Shown here piece by piece: positions 1 to 8,545 of a stretch of DNA of 64,000 bases. Source of the stretch: Paraburkholderia graminis C4D1M (GTDB lineage: Bacteria > Pseudomonadota > Gammaproteobacteria > Burkholderiales > Burkholderiaceae); the NCBI RefSeq assembly GCF_000172415.1, contig NZ_ABLD01000006.1:248001-312000 (forward strand), written 5' to 3'. The position numbers and the translations under genes are program-made. How positions within the stretch are numbered: position 1 is the first letter of the stretch; the number at the start of each line of letters is the position of its first letter. Under the pieces are notes generated by a model, which worked only from the letters and a program-made list of their open reading frames with translations, was not told the DNA's origin and did not search any database.

Positions 1-895
1 CGACGCAGTAGTGAACCACGTCGCCGACCATGTACGTCGGGTCCGCGTGCGTGGTCGGCCTCGCGGTCTCGCAGCAACCGCCTTGATCGATGGCCACGTC
101 GACGATTGCGGAGCCGGGCTGCATCGCTTCAACCATCGCTTTCGTCACGAGTTTCGGCGCGGCCGCGCCGGGGATCAGCACGCCGCCGATCACGAGATCG
201 GCTTCGAGCACATGCTTTTCGACGTTGTCCTGATTCGAAAACACCGTCATGACGCGCGCGCCGAGCAGCCGGTCGATGCGCCGCAGCGCGTCGAGATTGC
301 GGTCGATCACGACGACCTGCGCGCCCGTTCCCACCGCGATCTGCGCCGCATTCGAGCCGACCACGCCCGCGCCCAGAATCACGATTTTCGCCGACGGCAC
401 ACCCGCGACGCCGCCCAGCAGGATGCCCTTGCCGCCATGCGCACGCTCGAGGCAATACGCGCCCGCCTGGATCGACATGCGGCCGGCGACTTCCGACATC
501 GGCGCAAGGAGCGGCAAGCCGCCGGCGGCCTGCGTGACCGTTTCATAGGCGATGCAGACGGCCTTGCTCCTGATCAGATCGGCGCATTGTTGCGGGTCGG
601 GCGCGAGGTGCAGGTACGTGAAAAGAATCTGGCCTTCGCGAAGCATGGCGCGTTCGCCGGCTTGCGGCTCCTTCACCTTGACGATCATCTCGGCCGCGGC
701 GAATACATCTTCCGCGCGTGGGACGATCGTCGCGCCGGCTTTTTCATAGACGGCGTCCGACGCCCCGATGCCGCTTCCCGCGCCCTGTTCGACCGTGACG
801 GTGTGACCGTGCGCCACCATTTCGCGGACCGACGACGGCGTCAGTCCCACCCGGTATTCATGGTTCTTTATTTCCTTGGGTACGCCAACCAGCAT
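1..895 (-). CDS. ald: Alanine dehydrogenase (3' end cut by window edge)
   Basis: Catalyses NAD-dependent oxidative deamination of L-alanine to pyruvate and ammonium in the cytoplasm. The ATG at 895-893 follows a GGAGG box 5 nt upstream and gives [20 protein letters not shown], the standard N-terminus of the family. About 298 residues are visible of a usual ~370, so the C-terminus lies outside the window. Lys75 (in VKVKEP) and His96 (in YLHLAPDP) sit at the family's known catalytic numbering. A Rossmann motif ([13 protein letters not shown]) lies near residue 170. No Lrp/AsnC regulator gene is adjacent, although one often is; the next gene upstream is a rhodanese on the other strand. Identification is firm from the start, catalytic residues and NAD motif. 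Confidence 0.95.
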   Translation of the reverse strand, partial: MLVGVPKEIKNHEYRVGLTPSSVREMVAHGHTVTVEQGAGSGIGASDAVYEKAGATIVPRAEDVFAAAEMIVKVKEPQAGERAMLREGQILFTYLHLAPDPQQCADLIRSKAVCIAYETVTQAAGGLPLLAPMSEVAGRMSIQAGAYCLERAHGGKGILLGGVAGVPSAKIVILGAGVVGSNAAQIAVGTGAQVVVIDRNLDALRRIDRLLGARVMTVFSNQDNVEKHVLEADLVIGGVLIPGAAAPKLVTKAMVEAMQPGSAIVDVAIDQGGCCETARPTTHADPTYMVGDVVHYCV

Positions 896-1252
896 GTCAT
901 CCTCCAGTTGCGGAACAGCCCGCTGAACGACTCGTTCGTGCACTGCGGCACGGCAACGAGCAGGTCTCTTATATATAGAAGTGGAACCCAGCATACGCTT
1001 GATCGCAAAGCGTGGCTGCCCCGAGTTTTTGTAGGAGCCGTGCACGCAATTAGATCGAGAGCCGGAGCCGCGATCAGTTCGCCAGCGATCACAGCGGAGG
1101 TTGCAAGCTGACCGGACGCGGCGCGCCCAATCGACGAACCGCGATGCAATGGCCGTGGCGTGATGTTGCCGGAAGTTGTCGATATGGCCACTGTCGCCTG
1201 ATCGGCCGCGTCAGGATAATCGTCTCCATTCAAACACGCGAAGGAGCCAGAC
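896..1252. other. Divergent intergenic region between ald and the rhodanese gene
   Basis: No gene is supported in these 357 bases. On the minus strand TATAAG at 968-973 is a possible -10 element for ald, but no convincing -35 hexamer lies 16-18 bp upstream of it. On the plus strand an AAGGAG box at 1240-1245 serves the rhodanese start. Open frames crossing this region continue into ald antisense and are taken as shadows. Confidence 0.5.
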
Positions 1253-1660
1253 ATGTCCGAAGTATCCGCCGTACCCGCTGCCGACAGCGCCGCTGCGTTC
1301 GCGCATTACAGCGCGTCGCTCGCCTTCGAAACCGATTGTGCCGATGTGCACTCGGCGATGGCACACGGCCCGAACGCCGCCGACTTCGTGTTGCTCGACG
1401 TCCGCAGTCCCGCGTTGTTCGCGCGCGGCCATGTGCCCGGCGCGGTGAATTTGCCGCACGGCAAGATCGTGGCGTCGAAGCTCGCCGGCTATCCGCCCGA
1501 CACGCTCTTCGTGACCTACTGCGCGGGTCCGCATTGCAACGGCGCGACGCGTGGTGCGATGCGGCTCGCGCAGCTCGGCCGGCCGGTCAAAGTCATGATC
1601 GGCGGCGTGACCGGCTGGCTCGACGAGGGCTTCGAACTGAATGCGGCCGCGGCAGCCTGA
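1253..1660 (+). CDS. Rhodanese-like domain protein
   Basis: A 135-residue single-domain rhodanese, a probable cytoplasmic sulfurtransferase. The domain spans residues ~25-130: LLDVRSPALFARGHVPGAVN near 47-66 is the CH2A-type region, and the active-site loop YCAGPHCNGATR places the persulfide-forming cysteine at Cys90. No signal peptide is visible. The ATG is preceded by AAGGAG at good spacing. It lies 51 bp upstream of an FtrA-type AraC regulator on the same strand. That pairing (regulator plus rhodanese) is typical of the FtrA family, so the regulator probably controls this gene. The sulfur acceptor cannot be told from sequence. Confidence 0.85.
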   Translation: MSEVSAVPAADSAAAFAHYSASLAFETDCADVHSAMAHGPNAADFVLLDVRSPALFARGHVPGAVNLPHGKIVASKLAGYPPDTLFVTYCAGPHCNGATRGAMRLAQLGRPVKVMIGGVTGWLDEGFELNAAAAA

Positions 1661-1711
1661 AAGCGCGCATTGAAGCAGCCGCGTTCGCGGGCGGAGCGGT
1701 AACATCACGCC

Positions 1712-2674
1712 ATGCACAATCATCTTGTCGTCGCGCTGGCCTATGACCGGCTTTGCACCTTCGAATTCGGCTGCGTGACCGAACTGTTCGCGCTCGAACG
1801 CCCGGAACTCGGCGTGGACTGGTATCGCTTCGCGGTGTGTGCAGCGGAGCCTGGACCCATCCGCGCGGCGGGCGGCATCACGATCGCCGCGCCATACACG
1901 CTGAGGCTATTGGATCGCGCTGACACCATCGTGATACCCGGCTGGCGTCATGTGGATGAACTGCCGCCTGAGCCGTTGCTGAAGAAGATTCGCGCCGCGC
2001 ATCGCCGCGGCGCGCGCCTCTGTTCGATCTGTTCTGGCGTGTTCGTGCTGGCCGCCGCGGGCGTGCTCGACGGCAAGACCGTCACGACGCACTGGCGTTA
2101 TGCCGCGAAATTGCAGGAGCGCTATCCGCATCTGCGCGTGCAGCCGGACGCGCTCTATGTCGACGAGAAGCAGATCATCACGTCGGCGGGATCGGCGGCG
2201 GGGCTCGACATGTTGCTGCATCTCGTGCGGCGCGATCATGGCAGCGCGGTCGCGAACCGGGTCGCGCAGCGGCTCGTGGTCGCGCCGCATCGTGAGGGCG
2301 GCCAGGCGCAGTTCGTGCCGCGCCCGGTGCCGCACGACGAAAGCGGACGCCTCACGCGGCTGATGGACTGGGTGCGCGGTCATCCCGCGTTGCCGCACAC
2401 GCTGCGCTCGCTCGCCGAACGCGCGGCGATGAGTCCGCGCACGCTGCAACGCCAGTTTCATGACGCGACGGGGATGGCCCCGTACGAATGGCTGGTGCGC
2501 GAGCGCGTGGCCATCGCGCGTGAGTTGCTCGAAGCGCAGGGCGCGCTGCCGATGGCGCGCGTCGCGGAACTCGCCGGCTTCGGTTCCGAGGAATCGCTGC
2601 GCCGGCATTTCAGGCGCATCGCGCTCACGAGTCCCGGAGCGTATCGTAAGAAGTTCGGCGCGCCGACGGCGTAG
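1712..2674 (+). CDS. ftrA: AraC-family transcriptional regulator with DJ-1/PfpI-like N-terminus (FtrA type)
   Basis: A 320-residue regulator with two parts. Residues ~5-180 form a class-I glutamine-amidotransferase/DJ-1-like domain, seen as IVIPGWRHVDELPPEPLLKKI and the nucleophile-elbow-like ARLCSICSGVFVLAAAGVLD. Residues ~215-315 form an AraC helix-turn-helix pair (LRSLAERAAMSPRTLQRQF, then VAELAGFGSEESLRRHFRR). This GlxA/FtrA architecture binds DNA and probably senses a small molecule; proteolytic activity is not implied. It follows the rhodanese gene by 51 bp in the same direction. The symbol rests on this neighbourhood and architecture; a different GlxA-family name would also be defensible. 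Confidence 0.85.
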   Translation: MHNHLVVALAYDRLCTFEFGCVTELFALERPELGVDWYRFAVCAAEPGPIRAAGGITIAAPYTLRLLDRADTIVIPGWRHVDELPPEPLLKKIRAAHRRGARLCSICSGVFVLAAAGVLDGKTVTTHWRYAAKLQERYPHLRVQPDALYVDEKQIITSAGSAAGLDMLLHLVRRDHGSAVANRVAQRLVVAPHREGGQAQFVPRPVPHDESGRLTRLMDWVRGHPALPHTLRSLAERAAMSPRTLQRQFHDATGMAPYEWLVRERVAIARELLEAQGALPMARVAELAGFGSEESLRRHFRRIALTSPGAYRKKFGAPTA

Positions 2675-2716
2675 CTTGATGAGGACCACGCGCCACGCCG
2701 CTTGCAAGGAAACCAG

Positions 2717-3919
2717 ATGATCGACATTGCAGAGACTATCGCGCGCTTTAACGCCGGGCGCGATCCCGAACGGCTGGCCATGAAATACAAGGCGATGTGT
2801 GCTTCGCCTTTCGTGTTTTTGCGCGGCACATGTCATCTGTTTTATGAGCGCCTGCCGCAACAGGCGTTACTCGACGATGCGCCGCCCGTCTGGATTTGCG
2901 GCGACATGCACCTCGAAAATTTCGGCAGCTACAAAGCGGATAACCGCCTCGTCTATTTCGACAACAACGACTTTGACGAAGCGTGCCTCGCGCCGAATCT
3001 GTACGAACTCGTGCGTTTGCTGACGAGCGTGCTGGTCGGCGCGGCCGACCTCAAGCTGAGCCGCGCGCAGGCGCTCGCGCTGTGTCATACGGCCGTGCAC
3101 GCATATGGCGCGGCGCTCGCGCTCGGCAAGGCGCGCTGGGTCGAACGCGAGACATCGTCCGGCATGGTGCGCGATCTGTTCGATGGATTGGCGAGCCGCA
3201 CGCGCGCCGCGCATCTGGACCGCCGCACGACGCTCAAGGGCAAGACGCGCACGCTCAAGGTGGACGGCAAGAAAGCGCTGCCCGTGAGCGATGAGCGACG
3301 TGCCGCAATCACGCAGTTCATGCTGCAGTTCGCTGCGGGCGAGACCGATCCGGGCTTTTATCGCGTGCTCGACGTTGCACGCCGGATCGCGGGTACAGGA
3401 AGCCTCGGCGTGGACCGTTATGTGATTCTCGTCGAAGGCAAGGGCTCGCCGGACGGCAACTATCTGATCGACCTGAAAGAAGCGCTGCCTTCTTCAGTCG
3501 TACCGCATATGCGCACGCCGCAGCCCGCATGGCGAAGCGAGGCGGAGCGCGTCGTCGAGATTCAGCGGCGCAATCAGGCGGTGTCGCAGGCGTTTCTGCA
3601 CGCGGTCGATTTCAATCGGCGCTCGTACGTGCTGCGCAGTTTGCAGCCTTCGGAAGACCGCGTCGCGTTGAAGGACTGGGACGGCAAACTGCCGAGGCTG
3701 GAGGGCGTCGTCGTCAGCATGGCGGAACTGAGCGCATGGGCGCATTTGCGCAGCGGCGGGCGGCAGAAGTCGTCAATCGCGGATGAGTTGATCGCGTTCG
3801 GCAATCGCACCGACTGGCAGGCGCCGTTGATCGAACTCGCGACGCAATGCGCGGCGCAAGTCGCGGCGGACTGGAAAGCGTATTGCGAGGCTTACGATCG
3901 CGGCGCGTTCAAAGGGTAG
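2717..3919 (+). CDS. DUF2252 family protein, kinase-like fold (copy 1)
   Basis: A 400-residue DUF2252 protein of unknown function. The ATG at 2717 is preferred over an upstream in-frame TTG at 2702 because AAGGAA at 2706-2711 is correctly placed. Conserved features are GDMHLENFG at residues 62-70 and NNDFDE at 83-88. Together these resemble the catalytic loop and metal-binding motif (HGDxHxxN ... D.D) of aminoglycoside phosphotransferase-like kinases. Downstream, LVEGKGSPDGNYLIDLKEA may form part of the nucleotide pocket. The protein is soluble with no signal peptide. A second, divergent member is at 26725-27993. Phosphotransferase activity is inference only; the substrate is unknown. Confidence 0.85.
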   Translation: MIDIAETIARFNAGRDPERLAMKYKAMCASPFVFLRGTCHLFYERLPQQALLDDAPPVWICGDMHLENFGSYKADNRLVYFDNNDFDEACLAPNLYELVRLLTSVLVGAADLKLSRAQALALCHTAVHAYGAALALGKARWVERETSSGMVRDLFDGLASRTRAAHLDRRTTLKGKTRTLKVDGKKALPVSDERRAAITQFMLQFAAGETDPGFYRVLDVARRIAGTGSLGVDRYVILVEGKGSPDGNYLIDLKEALPSSVVPHMRTPQPAWRSEAERVVEIQRRNQAVSQAFLHAVDFNRRSYVLRSLQPSEDRVALKDWDGKLPRLEGVVVSMAELSAWAHLRSGGRQKSSIADELIAFGNRTDWQAPLIELATQCAAQVAADWKAYCEAYDRGAFKG

Positions 3920-4133
3920 TGCGGCGGAAACGTTTGCGGTTTCAAACAAAGGCTTGCACGCCGATCAGCTCATCCGACGTTCATCGGTTTTACGCCCTCT
4001 TTCAGGGCCTAAAAAGCGCCGCTACCTGACAATGGTGTAATAGTCGGCAACAGTGATTTGCTGTTTTCCCTCATTTAATTCACCGGCTTATCGCGTAGAC
4101 TTGTACTAACAAAAAATGGTTACGGGGTGCGAG

Positions 4134-4232
4134 ATGTTGGCCGTTTTCTTCATCGCCTGTCCAATCTGCATTGCGGCGCTTTTCGGTTTCGCGCGGCATG
4201 TCGATCCGCGGACAGGTCACTTCAAGCGTTGA
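4134..4232 (+). CDS. Possible small membrane protein, 32 residues
   Basis: An ATG at 4134 opens a 32-codon frame starting MLAVFFIACPICIAALFGFA, a single hydrophobic segment followed by a short basic tail (residues 21-32) that ends in a TGA at 4230-4232. GGGG about 7 bp upstream is a weak ribosome-binding site. It stands alone between the first DUF2252 gene and the SulP transporter, in a stretch that is less GC-rich than its surroundings. A single-pass small inner-membrane protein is plausible, but the frame is short enough to occur by chance. Confidence 0.35.
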   Translation: MLAVFFIACPICIAALFGFARHVDPRTGHFKR

Positions 4233-4413
4233 TTTTCAACGCCGCGGGTTCGAGCAAAGCCGGCAAGTGAGTTCCGTTGCCGGCCGGGTGAGCCATTAGC
4301 TGTTTTCTACTAGCTATTAGCATTAGCCGTTGGCAATTTGTCCACGGGCCTTGCTTTCCAGTGCCGGGTCGCGGCACGATGCGCGATAACCTGGCTCTGG
4401 GGCGGCATCGCGT

Positions 4414-6111
4414 ATGCGAGATTTTCTGGCGAAGTGGACGGCGCGCGCGGGCGTGCTCAAGGGCGTGCTTCCATTGAACCGCGCGGCGGCGATGCGCGAT
4501 ACGCTCGCGGGCGTCCAGCTTGCGTCGATGGATATTCCTCAAGTGCTCGGCTATGCGCGCATTGCCGGCATGCCTGCCGTTACCGGGCTTTACACCGTCT
4601 TTCTGCCGCTTATCGCGTTCGCGTTCTTCGGCGCGTCGCGGCAACTCGTCGTCGCCGCCGATTCCGCTACCGCCACCATCTTCGCAAGCCGCCTCGCGAG
4701 CATGGCGCCCGTTTCGAGCGCGGAATACGCGTCGCTTGCCGCGATGGTCGCATTGCTGACCGCTGCGCTCCTGTTCGTCGCGCGCATTTTCCGGCTCGGC
4801 TTTCTCGCCGATTTCCTGTCGCGCACGGTGCTGGTCGGCTTTTTGGCGGGCGTCGGCGTGCAAGTCGGCATTGCGATGCTGGGCGATATGCTCGGCTTGC
4901 CCGGTCACGCGTCGCGCAGCGTGGATCAACTGCTTCTCGTCGTGCGCGAGTGGGCGCAACTGAACAGGCCGACGCTGGCCGTTTCGGTGCTGGTCGTCGC
5001 GTCCGTGCTGTTTTTCAAACGCGTGCGGCCGCGCGTGCCGATGCCGTTGATCGCCGTCGTCGGGGGAATCGTCGCGAGCGATGTGTACGGTTTCGCCGCG
5101 CACGGCATCGCGGTGCTCGGCCCGGTCGCGGGCGGGCTGCCGCCGCTTCGCATGCCGTCCGTGACATGGCAACAGGCGCTCGATCTGGTGCCGGTCGCCG
5201 CCTCGTGCTTCGTGATGATCGTCGCGCAAAGCGCGGCGGCGAGCCGCGTGTTTGCCGAGCGGCACCATCAGGTGGCGGACACCAACGCGGATCTGTTGGG
5301 CATCGCGGCGGCCAACGCAGCCGCAGCATTTTCAGGCGCGTTCGTCGTGAACGGCAGCCCGACGCAGACGGCGATGGCCGATCGCGCCGGCACACGCAGC
5401 CAGTTTGCGCAGATCGTGTTCGCCGCGGTGGTCGTCGTGGTGCTGCTGTTTTTCAGCCGGTTTTTGCAGTATTTGCCGCGCTGCATTCTCGCCAGCATCG
5501 TATTCACGATCGCCGTCGGACTCGTGGATCTCAAGACGCTGTTTGCGATTCGCCGCGAAAGTCCGGGCGAATTCGCGCTCGCGGTGTTCACGGCTGCGGC
5601 CGTCGTGCTGATCGGCGTCGAGCACGGCATTCTGATTGCGGTCGCCGTGTCGCTGCTGCGGCACGTGCGCCACAGCTACCGTCCGCATACGATGATTCTC
5701 GAGCCCGGCGACGACGGCATGTGGGTGCCGGTTCCCGCCGTTCCCGGCAGACACACCGCGCCGGGGCTGATCGTTTATCGCTTCGGCGCCGACCTGTTCT
5801 ATGCGAACGACCACTTTTTCGTCGACGATACGCGACGCCTGATCGACCATGCGCCGACGAAGGTGCGCTGGTTCGTGATCGATGCAAGCGCAATTACCGA
5901 CCTCGATTATTCGGCGGCGCGCTCGGTCGGCGAGCTATGCACTGCGTTAAAGCGTAGCGGCATCCACGTGATTTTTGCGCGCGTGAACCGCTATTTGCGC
6001 TCCGACATGGATCGGCACGGCATCACGCCGATCGTCGACGCAAGCTGCATTTTCGGCACCTTGCATGAAGCGCTGCGCGCGGCAGGCGTTGAAGAGCCCG
6101 CCGACAAATAA
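4414..6111 (+). CDS. SulP family inorganic anion transporter with STAS domain
   Basis: A 565-residue inner-membrane transporter of the SulP family (sulfate, bicarbonate or related anions). Residues ~25-430 are a series of hydrophobic segments with the family signature near the start (LASMDIPQVLGYARIAGMPA, then VTGLYTVFLPL). The C-terminal ~120 residues form a STAS domain with VIDASAITDLDYSA near residue 488. The length is normal for the family. No carbonic anhydrase or cysteine gene is adjacent, so the substrate is open. The start is the first ATG of a frame with typical transporter content; the upstream ribosome-binding site is weak. Confidence 0.9.
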   Translation: MRDFLAKWTARAGVLKGVLPLNRAAAMRDTLAGVQLASMDIPQVLGYARIAGMPAVTGLYTVFLPLIAFAFFGASRQLVVAADSATATIFASRLASMAPVSSAEYASLAAMVALLTAALLFVARIFRLGFLADFLSRTVLVGFLAGVGVQVGIAMLGDMLGLPGHASRSVDQLLLVVREWAQLNRPTLAVSVLVVASVLFFKRVRPRVPMPLIAVVGGIVASDVYGFAAHGIAVLGPVAGGLPPLRMPSVTWQQALDLVPVAASCFVMIVAQSAAASRVFAERHHQVADTNADLLGIAAANAAAAFSGAFVVNGSPTQTAMADRAGTRSQFAQIVFAAVVVVVLLFFSRFLQYLPRCILASIVFTIAVGLVDLKTLFAIRRESPGEFALAVFTAAAVVLIGVEHGILIAVAVSLLRHVRHSYRPHTMILEPGDDGMWVPVPAVPGRHTAPGLIVYRFGADLFYANDHFFVDDTRRLIDHAPTKVRWFVIDASAITDLDYSAARSVGELCTALKRSGIHVIFARVNRYLRSDMDRHGITPIVDASCIFGTLHEALRAAGVEEPADK

Positions 6112-6117
6112 CGCGGC

Positions 6118-6753
6118 TTAGCTTTTCGACGTCAGCAGTTTGAAGCCTGCAATGCCAAACATGATCGCGAGCGAGCCGTCGAGCCAGCGCCGGATCGCCA
6201 GATACACGCGCCGCGCGGATGCCGTCGAAAACAGCAGCGCATAGCTGCTGAACACCGACACGCCGATAGCCATGCAGCCGAGCACGACCGGCGCGGTATG
6301 CGCGCCGCCCGCCGGCGACATCGCGAGCGAAACGATCGACATCCACACGAGAATCGCTTTCGGATTGGTGAGATGCAGCAACAGGCCGCGCAGATAGAGC
6401 CGCTTGAGCGGTTCGTTCTGTCGCGCGTCGCCAGCGGGCAACGCGGCGGGCGCCAACGCGGAGCGCGCCGACTTGAAGCCGAGCCAAAGCAGATAGACGC
6501 CGCCCGCAATCTTGATCGCGACGAGGCATTCCGAATACGTGGCGAGCAGCGCCGACAAACCGAGCGACGCCAGCAGCGCCCAGAAGAACGATCCGGACAC
6601 CACGCCGAGCGCAAACGTGAGCGCCGAACGGCGGCCCGCGCTCATCGCAAGCGACATGATCGCGAGATTGCTCGGACCAGGGCTTGCGGTGCCGACGAAG
6701 TACGCGCTGTAGGCGATCAGGACATCGGCGGTGAGGAAAGCGGTGGGCGTCAT
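6118..6753 (-). CDS. LysE/RhtB family amino-acid exporter
   Basis: A 211-residue inner-membrane protein of the LysE superfamily, which exports amino acids or related metabolites. The signature TASPGPSNLAIMSLAMSAGR lies near residues 22-41, followed by GVVSGSFFWALLASLGLSAL. About six hydrophobic segments are visible, as expected. It converges on the SulP gene with only 6 bp between stop codons. The next gene upstream is a LysR regulator on the same strand, separated by 118 bp, so joint expression is possible but not shown. Substrate unknown. Confidence 0.9.
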   Translation of the reverse strand: MTPTAFLTADVLIAYSAYFVGTASPGPSNLAIMSLAMSAGRRSALTFALGVVSGSFFWALLASLGLSALLATYSECLVAIKIAGGVYLLWLGFKSARSALAPAALPAGDARQNEPLKRLYLRGLLLHLTNPKAILVWMSIVSLAMSPAGGAHTAPVVLGCMAIGVSVFSSYALLFSTASARRVYLAIRRWLDGSLAIMFGIAGFKLLTSKS

Positions 6754-6871
6754 CAGTTAAGACTCGCGGGCGGCCAGAGGAATCACGATTTTGCGCGCTG
6801 CTGCATCGACCGCACAGATACAGTTGATGAAGCGCTGATCGGCACAATTGCGCGCGAGCCGCGCGCGGTTG

Positions 6872-7747
6872 TTATCCTTGCGCCGCATTCCCGATGCAAT
6901 CGGCGAGTGCATCCGCCACCGCTTGCCGGCTATGCCGCGGACGCTGCACGAGCCCGATCTCGCGATGAAACGTCGCGTCTTCGAGCGACAACGCGGCGAC
7001 GCCCGCAGGCCACTTGCCGAGGCCCGCCGTGTCGGGAATCAGCGCGATGCCGATGCCGCGCGCGACCATCTGCGCGATCGCCTGCAACTCGTCCAGTTCG
7101 AGCACGTCGTGCACGTTCAGCCGCGAACGCCGCAGAAAACGGTCGACGAGCCGCCCGCCGAACGAACTGCGGTCGTAGCGGATAAACGGCTCGCTCTTGA
7201 GCAGTTCGCGCCACCCGCGCTTGCCGCGCGCGAGCGCTTTGGGCACGAGCAGCACGAACGGCTCGGTGACGAGCGTGCGCCATTCGAGTTCCGAAGGCAG
7301 CGCAAACGGCGGCTTGATGATGACGGCGAGATCGAGTTCGCCCGAGTCCACCTGTCCGAGCAGATTCAGCGATACGCCAGGCACGACACGAATGCGCCAG
7401 CCCGGACGGTCGTCGCGAAAACGCGCGAGCGCGTCCGCGAGAAACGACACTTGCGCCGATGCAATCGCGCCCACGCGCAGCATGCCGCTCTCGGCCGCAA
7501 CCGCGCCGCGTTCGGAAAGCCGCGCATAGAGCGCGATGATTTCCTCGGCGAGCGTGAGCGTTTCCCGGCCGGCGTCGTTGAGTATCGCGGAGCGGCCCGT
7601 GCGGTCGAACAGAGCAAACCCGAGTTCCTCTTCGAGCCGCTGCATCTGCGCGCTGACAGCCGACTGCGTGAGCCCGATCCGCGCGCCCGCAGCGGAAAAC
7701 GTGCCGTACTGGCTAACGGCAATCAAGGTTCTAAGTTCTGCAAGCAT
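6872..7747 (-). CDS. LysR-family transcriptional regulator
   Basis: A 291-residue LysR regulator. Residues 1-60 hold the winged helix-turn-helix (TFSAAGARIGLTQSAVSAQM, then QRLEEELGFALFDRTGR). Residues ~90-290 form the periplasmic-binding-protein-like effector domain. It is divergent from a VOC-family gene at 7876, the usual LysR target arrangement. The shared 128-bp region contains a perfect TTGAC-GA-GTCAA inverted repeat at 7823-7834 that could be its site. It also precedes the LysE-type exporter on the same strand, which may be a second target. The effector is unknown. Confidence 0.9.
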   Translation of the reverse strand: MLAELRTLIAVSQYGTFSAAGARIGLTQSAVSAQMQRLEEELGFALFDRTGRSAILNDAGRETLTLAEEIIALYARLSERGAVAAESGMLRVGAIASAQVSFLADALARFRDDRPGWRIRVVPGVSLNLLGQVDSGELDLAVIIKPPFALPSELEWRTLVTEPFVLLVPKALARGKRGWRELLKSEPFIRYDRSSFGGRLVDRFLRRSRLNVHDVLELDELQAIAQMVARGIGIALIPDTAGLGKWPAGVAALSLEDATFHREIGLVQRPRHSRQAVADALADCIGNAAQG

Positions 7748-7822
7748 GTTTCGACTGATCGATTCCGGTGATGGTCAGCTCAAATATATATCGTTTCCGA
7801 TCACTTTTGCTTGTGGTTAAAC

Positions 7823-7834
7823 TTGACGAGTCAA
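7823..7834. promoter_or_regulatory. Inverted repeat between LysR gene and VOC gene, possible operator
   Basis: TTGACGAGTCAA is a perfect inverted repeat (5-bp arms, 2-bp centre). It lies 42 bp before the VOC start and 76 bp before the LysR start. The location suits a LysR operator, but the left arm could equally be a -35 hexamer. Confidence 0.35.
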
Positions 7835-7875
7835 TCTCCATCGTCCATCGCATCATCTACAGCGAGTTCCACATC

Positions 7876-8310
7876 ATGAGCGTTACGCACACCACCTTGC
7901 CGCCGTTCCATCTCGCGTTTCCCGTCCATAGCATCGCCGCCGCGCGCGAGTTCTATGGCGAATTGCTGGGTTGCCCCGAAGGCCGCAGCTCGGATCAATG
8001 GGTCGATTTCAATTTCTACGGGCACCAGATCGTCGCGCATCTCGCGCCGGAAGAAGCGGGACATCGCCAGACCAGCAAGGTCGACGGCGACGCGGTGCCG
8101 GTGCGTCACTTCGGCGCCGTGCTTTCGATGGAGCAATGGCAGGCCGCCGCGGACAAGCTGCAAGCGGCGGGCATCGACTTCATCATCGAACCGCATGTGC
8201 GCTTCAAGGGCGAAGTCGGCGAACAGGCCACGATGTTCTTCCTCGATCCGTCGGGCAATGCGCTCGAATTCAAGGCGTTCGCCGATATGTCGTCGCTGTT
8301 CGCCAAGTAG
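7876..8310 (+). CDS. VOC (glyoxalase-like) family protein
   Basis: A 144-residue vicinal-oxygen-chelate fold protein. The ATG at 7876 ([17 protein letters not shown]) is chosen over an upstream ATG at 7768, because the 36 extra residues fall in an AT-richer promoter region and do not match the fold. The fold begins at [20 protein letters not shown] and ends with [15 protein letters not shown]. His (FHLAF), the second-module His (PVRHFGAVL) and Glu (ALEFKAF) sit at usual VOC metal-ligand positions. The substrate is unknown; candidates include dioxygenase, lyase or resistance roles. It is divergent from a LysR regulator that probably controls it. Confidence 0.85.
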   Translation: MSVTHTTLPPFHLAFPVHSIAAAREFYGELLGCPEGRSSDQWVDFNFYGHQIVAHLAPEEAGHRQTSKVDGDAVPVRHFGAVLSMEQWQAAADKLQAAGIDFIIEPHVRFKGEVGEQATMFFLDPSGNALEFKAFADMSSLFAK

Positions 8311-8369
8311 AGCAAGCAGAGCGCGCGAGTGAAAACATGAAGAGCGCGTAGGCAAACTGAAATAAAAGT

Positions 8370-8409
8370 GCGGCCCGATTTTCCAAAAGGGCCGCCCGTC
8401 AACGCTTTT
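8370..8409 (+). terminator. Rho-independent terminator downstream of the VOC gene
   Basis: A perfect 7-bp GC stem (GCGGCCC 8370-8376 with GGGCCGC 8389-8395) has a 12-nt loop containing TTTT/AAAA, and is followed about 10 nt later by TTTTT at 8405-8409. It lies 60 bp after the VOC stop codon and before the RND operon. The T-run is farther from the stem than ideal. Confidence 0.55.
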
Positions 8410-8545
8410 TCCTTACGATAAGCTTCCTGACAATTCCGCCATTTTGGCGCCATGCAGGTGTTGGTCCAGGCGATCTAGCATAGCGCCAGTTCGCCCACCT
8501 CCCGCTGCTCAGCCGCAGTGACCTGCACTTCTTCAGGCGCGTTTC

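Noticed and set aside
3994..4008. GCCCT-CTTTC-AGGGC hairpin after the first DUF2252 gene
   Set aside because: Only a 5-bp stem, followed by A-rich rather than T-rich sequence on the plus strand, so not a credible terminator.
4237..4260. GGTTCGAG motif resembling a tRNA T-loop
   Set aside because: No acceptor stem, D-arm or anticodon arm can be drawn around it.
4338..5957. 539-codon plus-strand frame overlapping the SulP transporter
   Set aside because: Arg-rich translation with no motifs; the SulP frame at 4414-6111 has full family signatures and a STAS domain.
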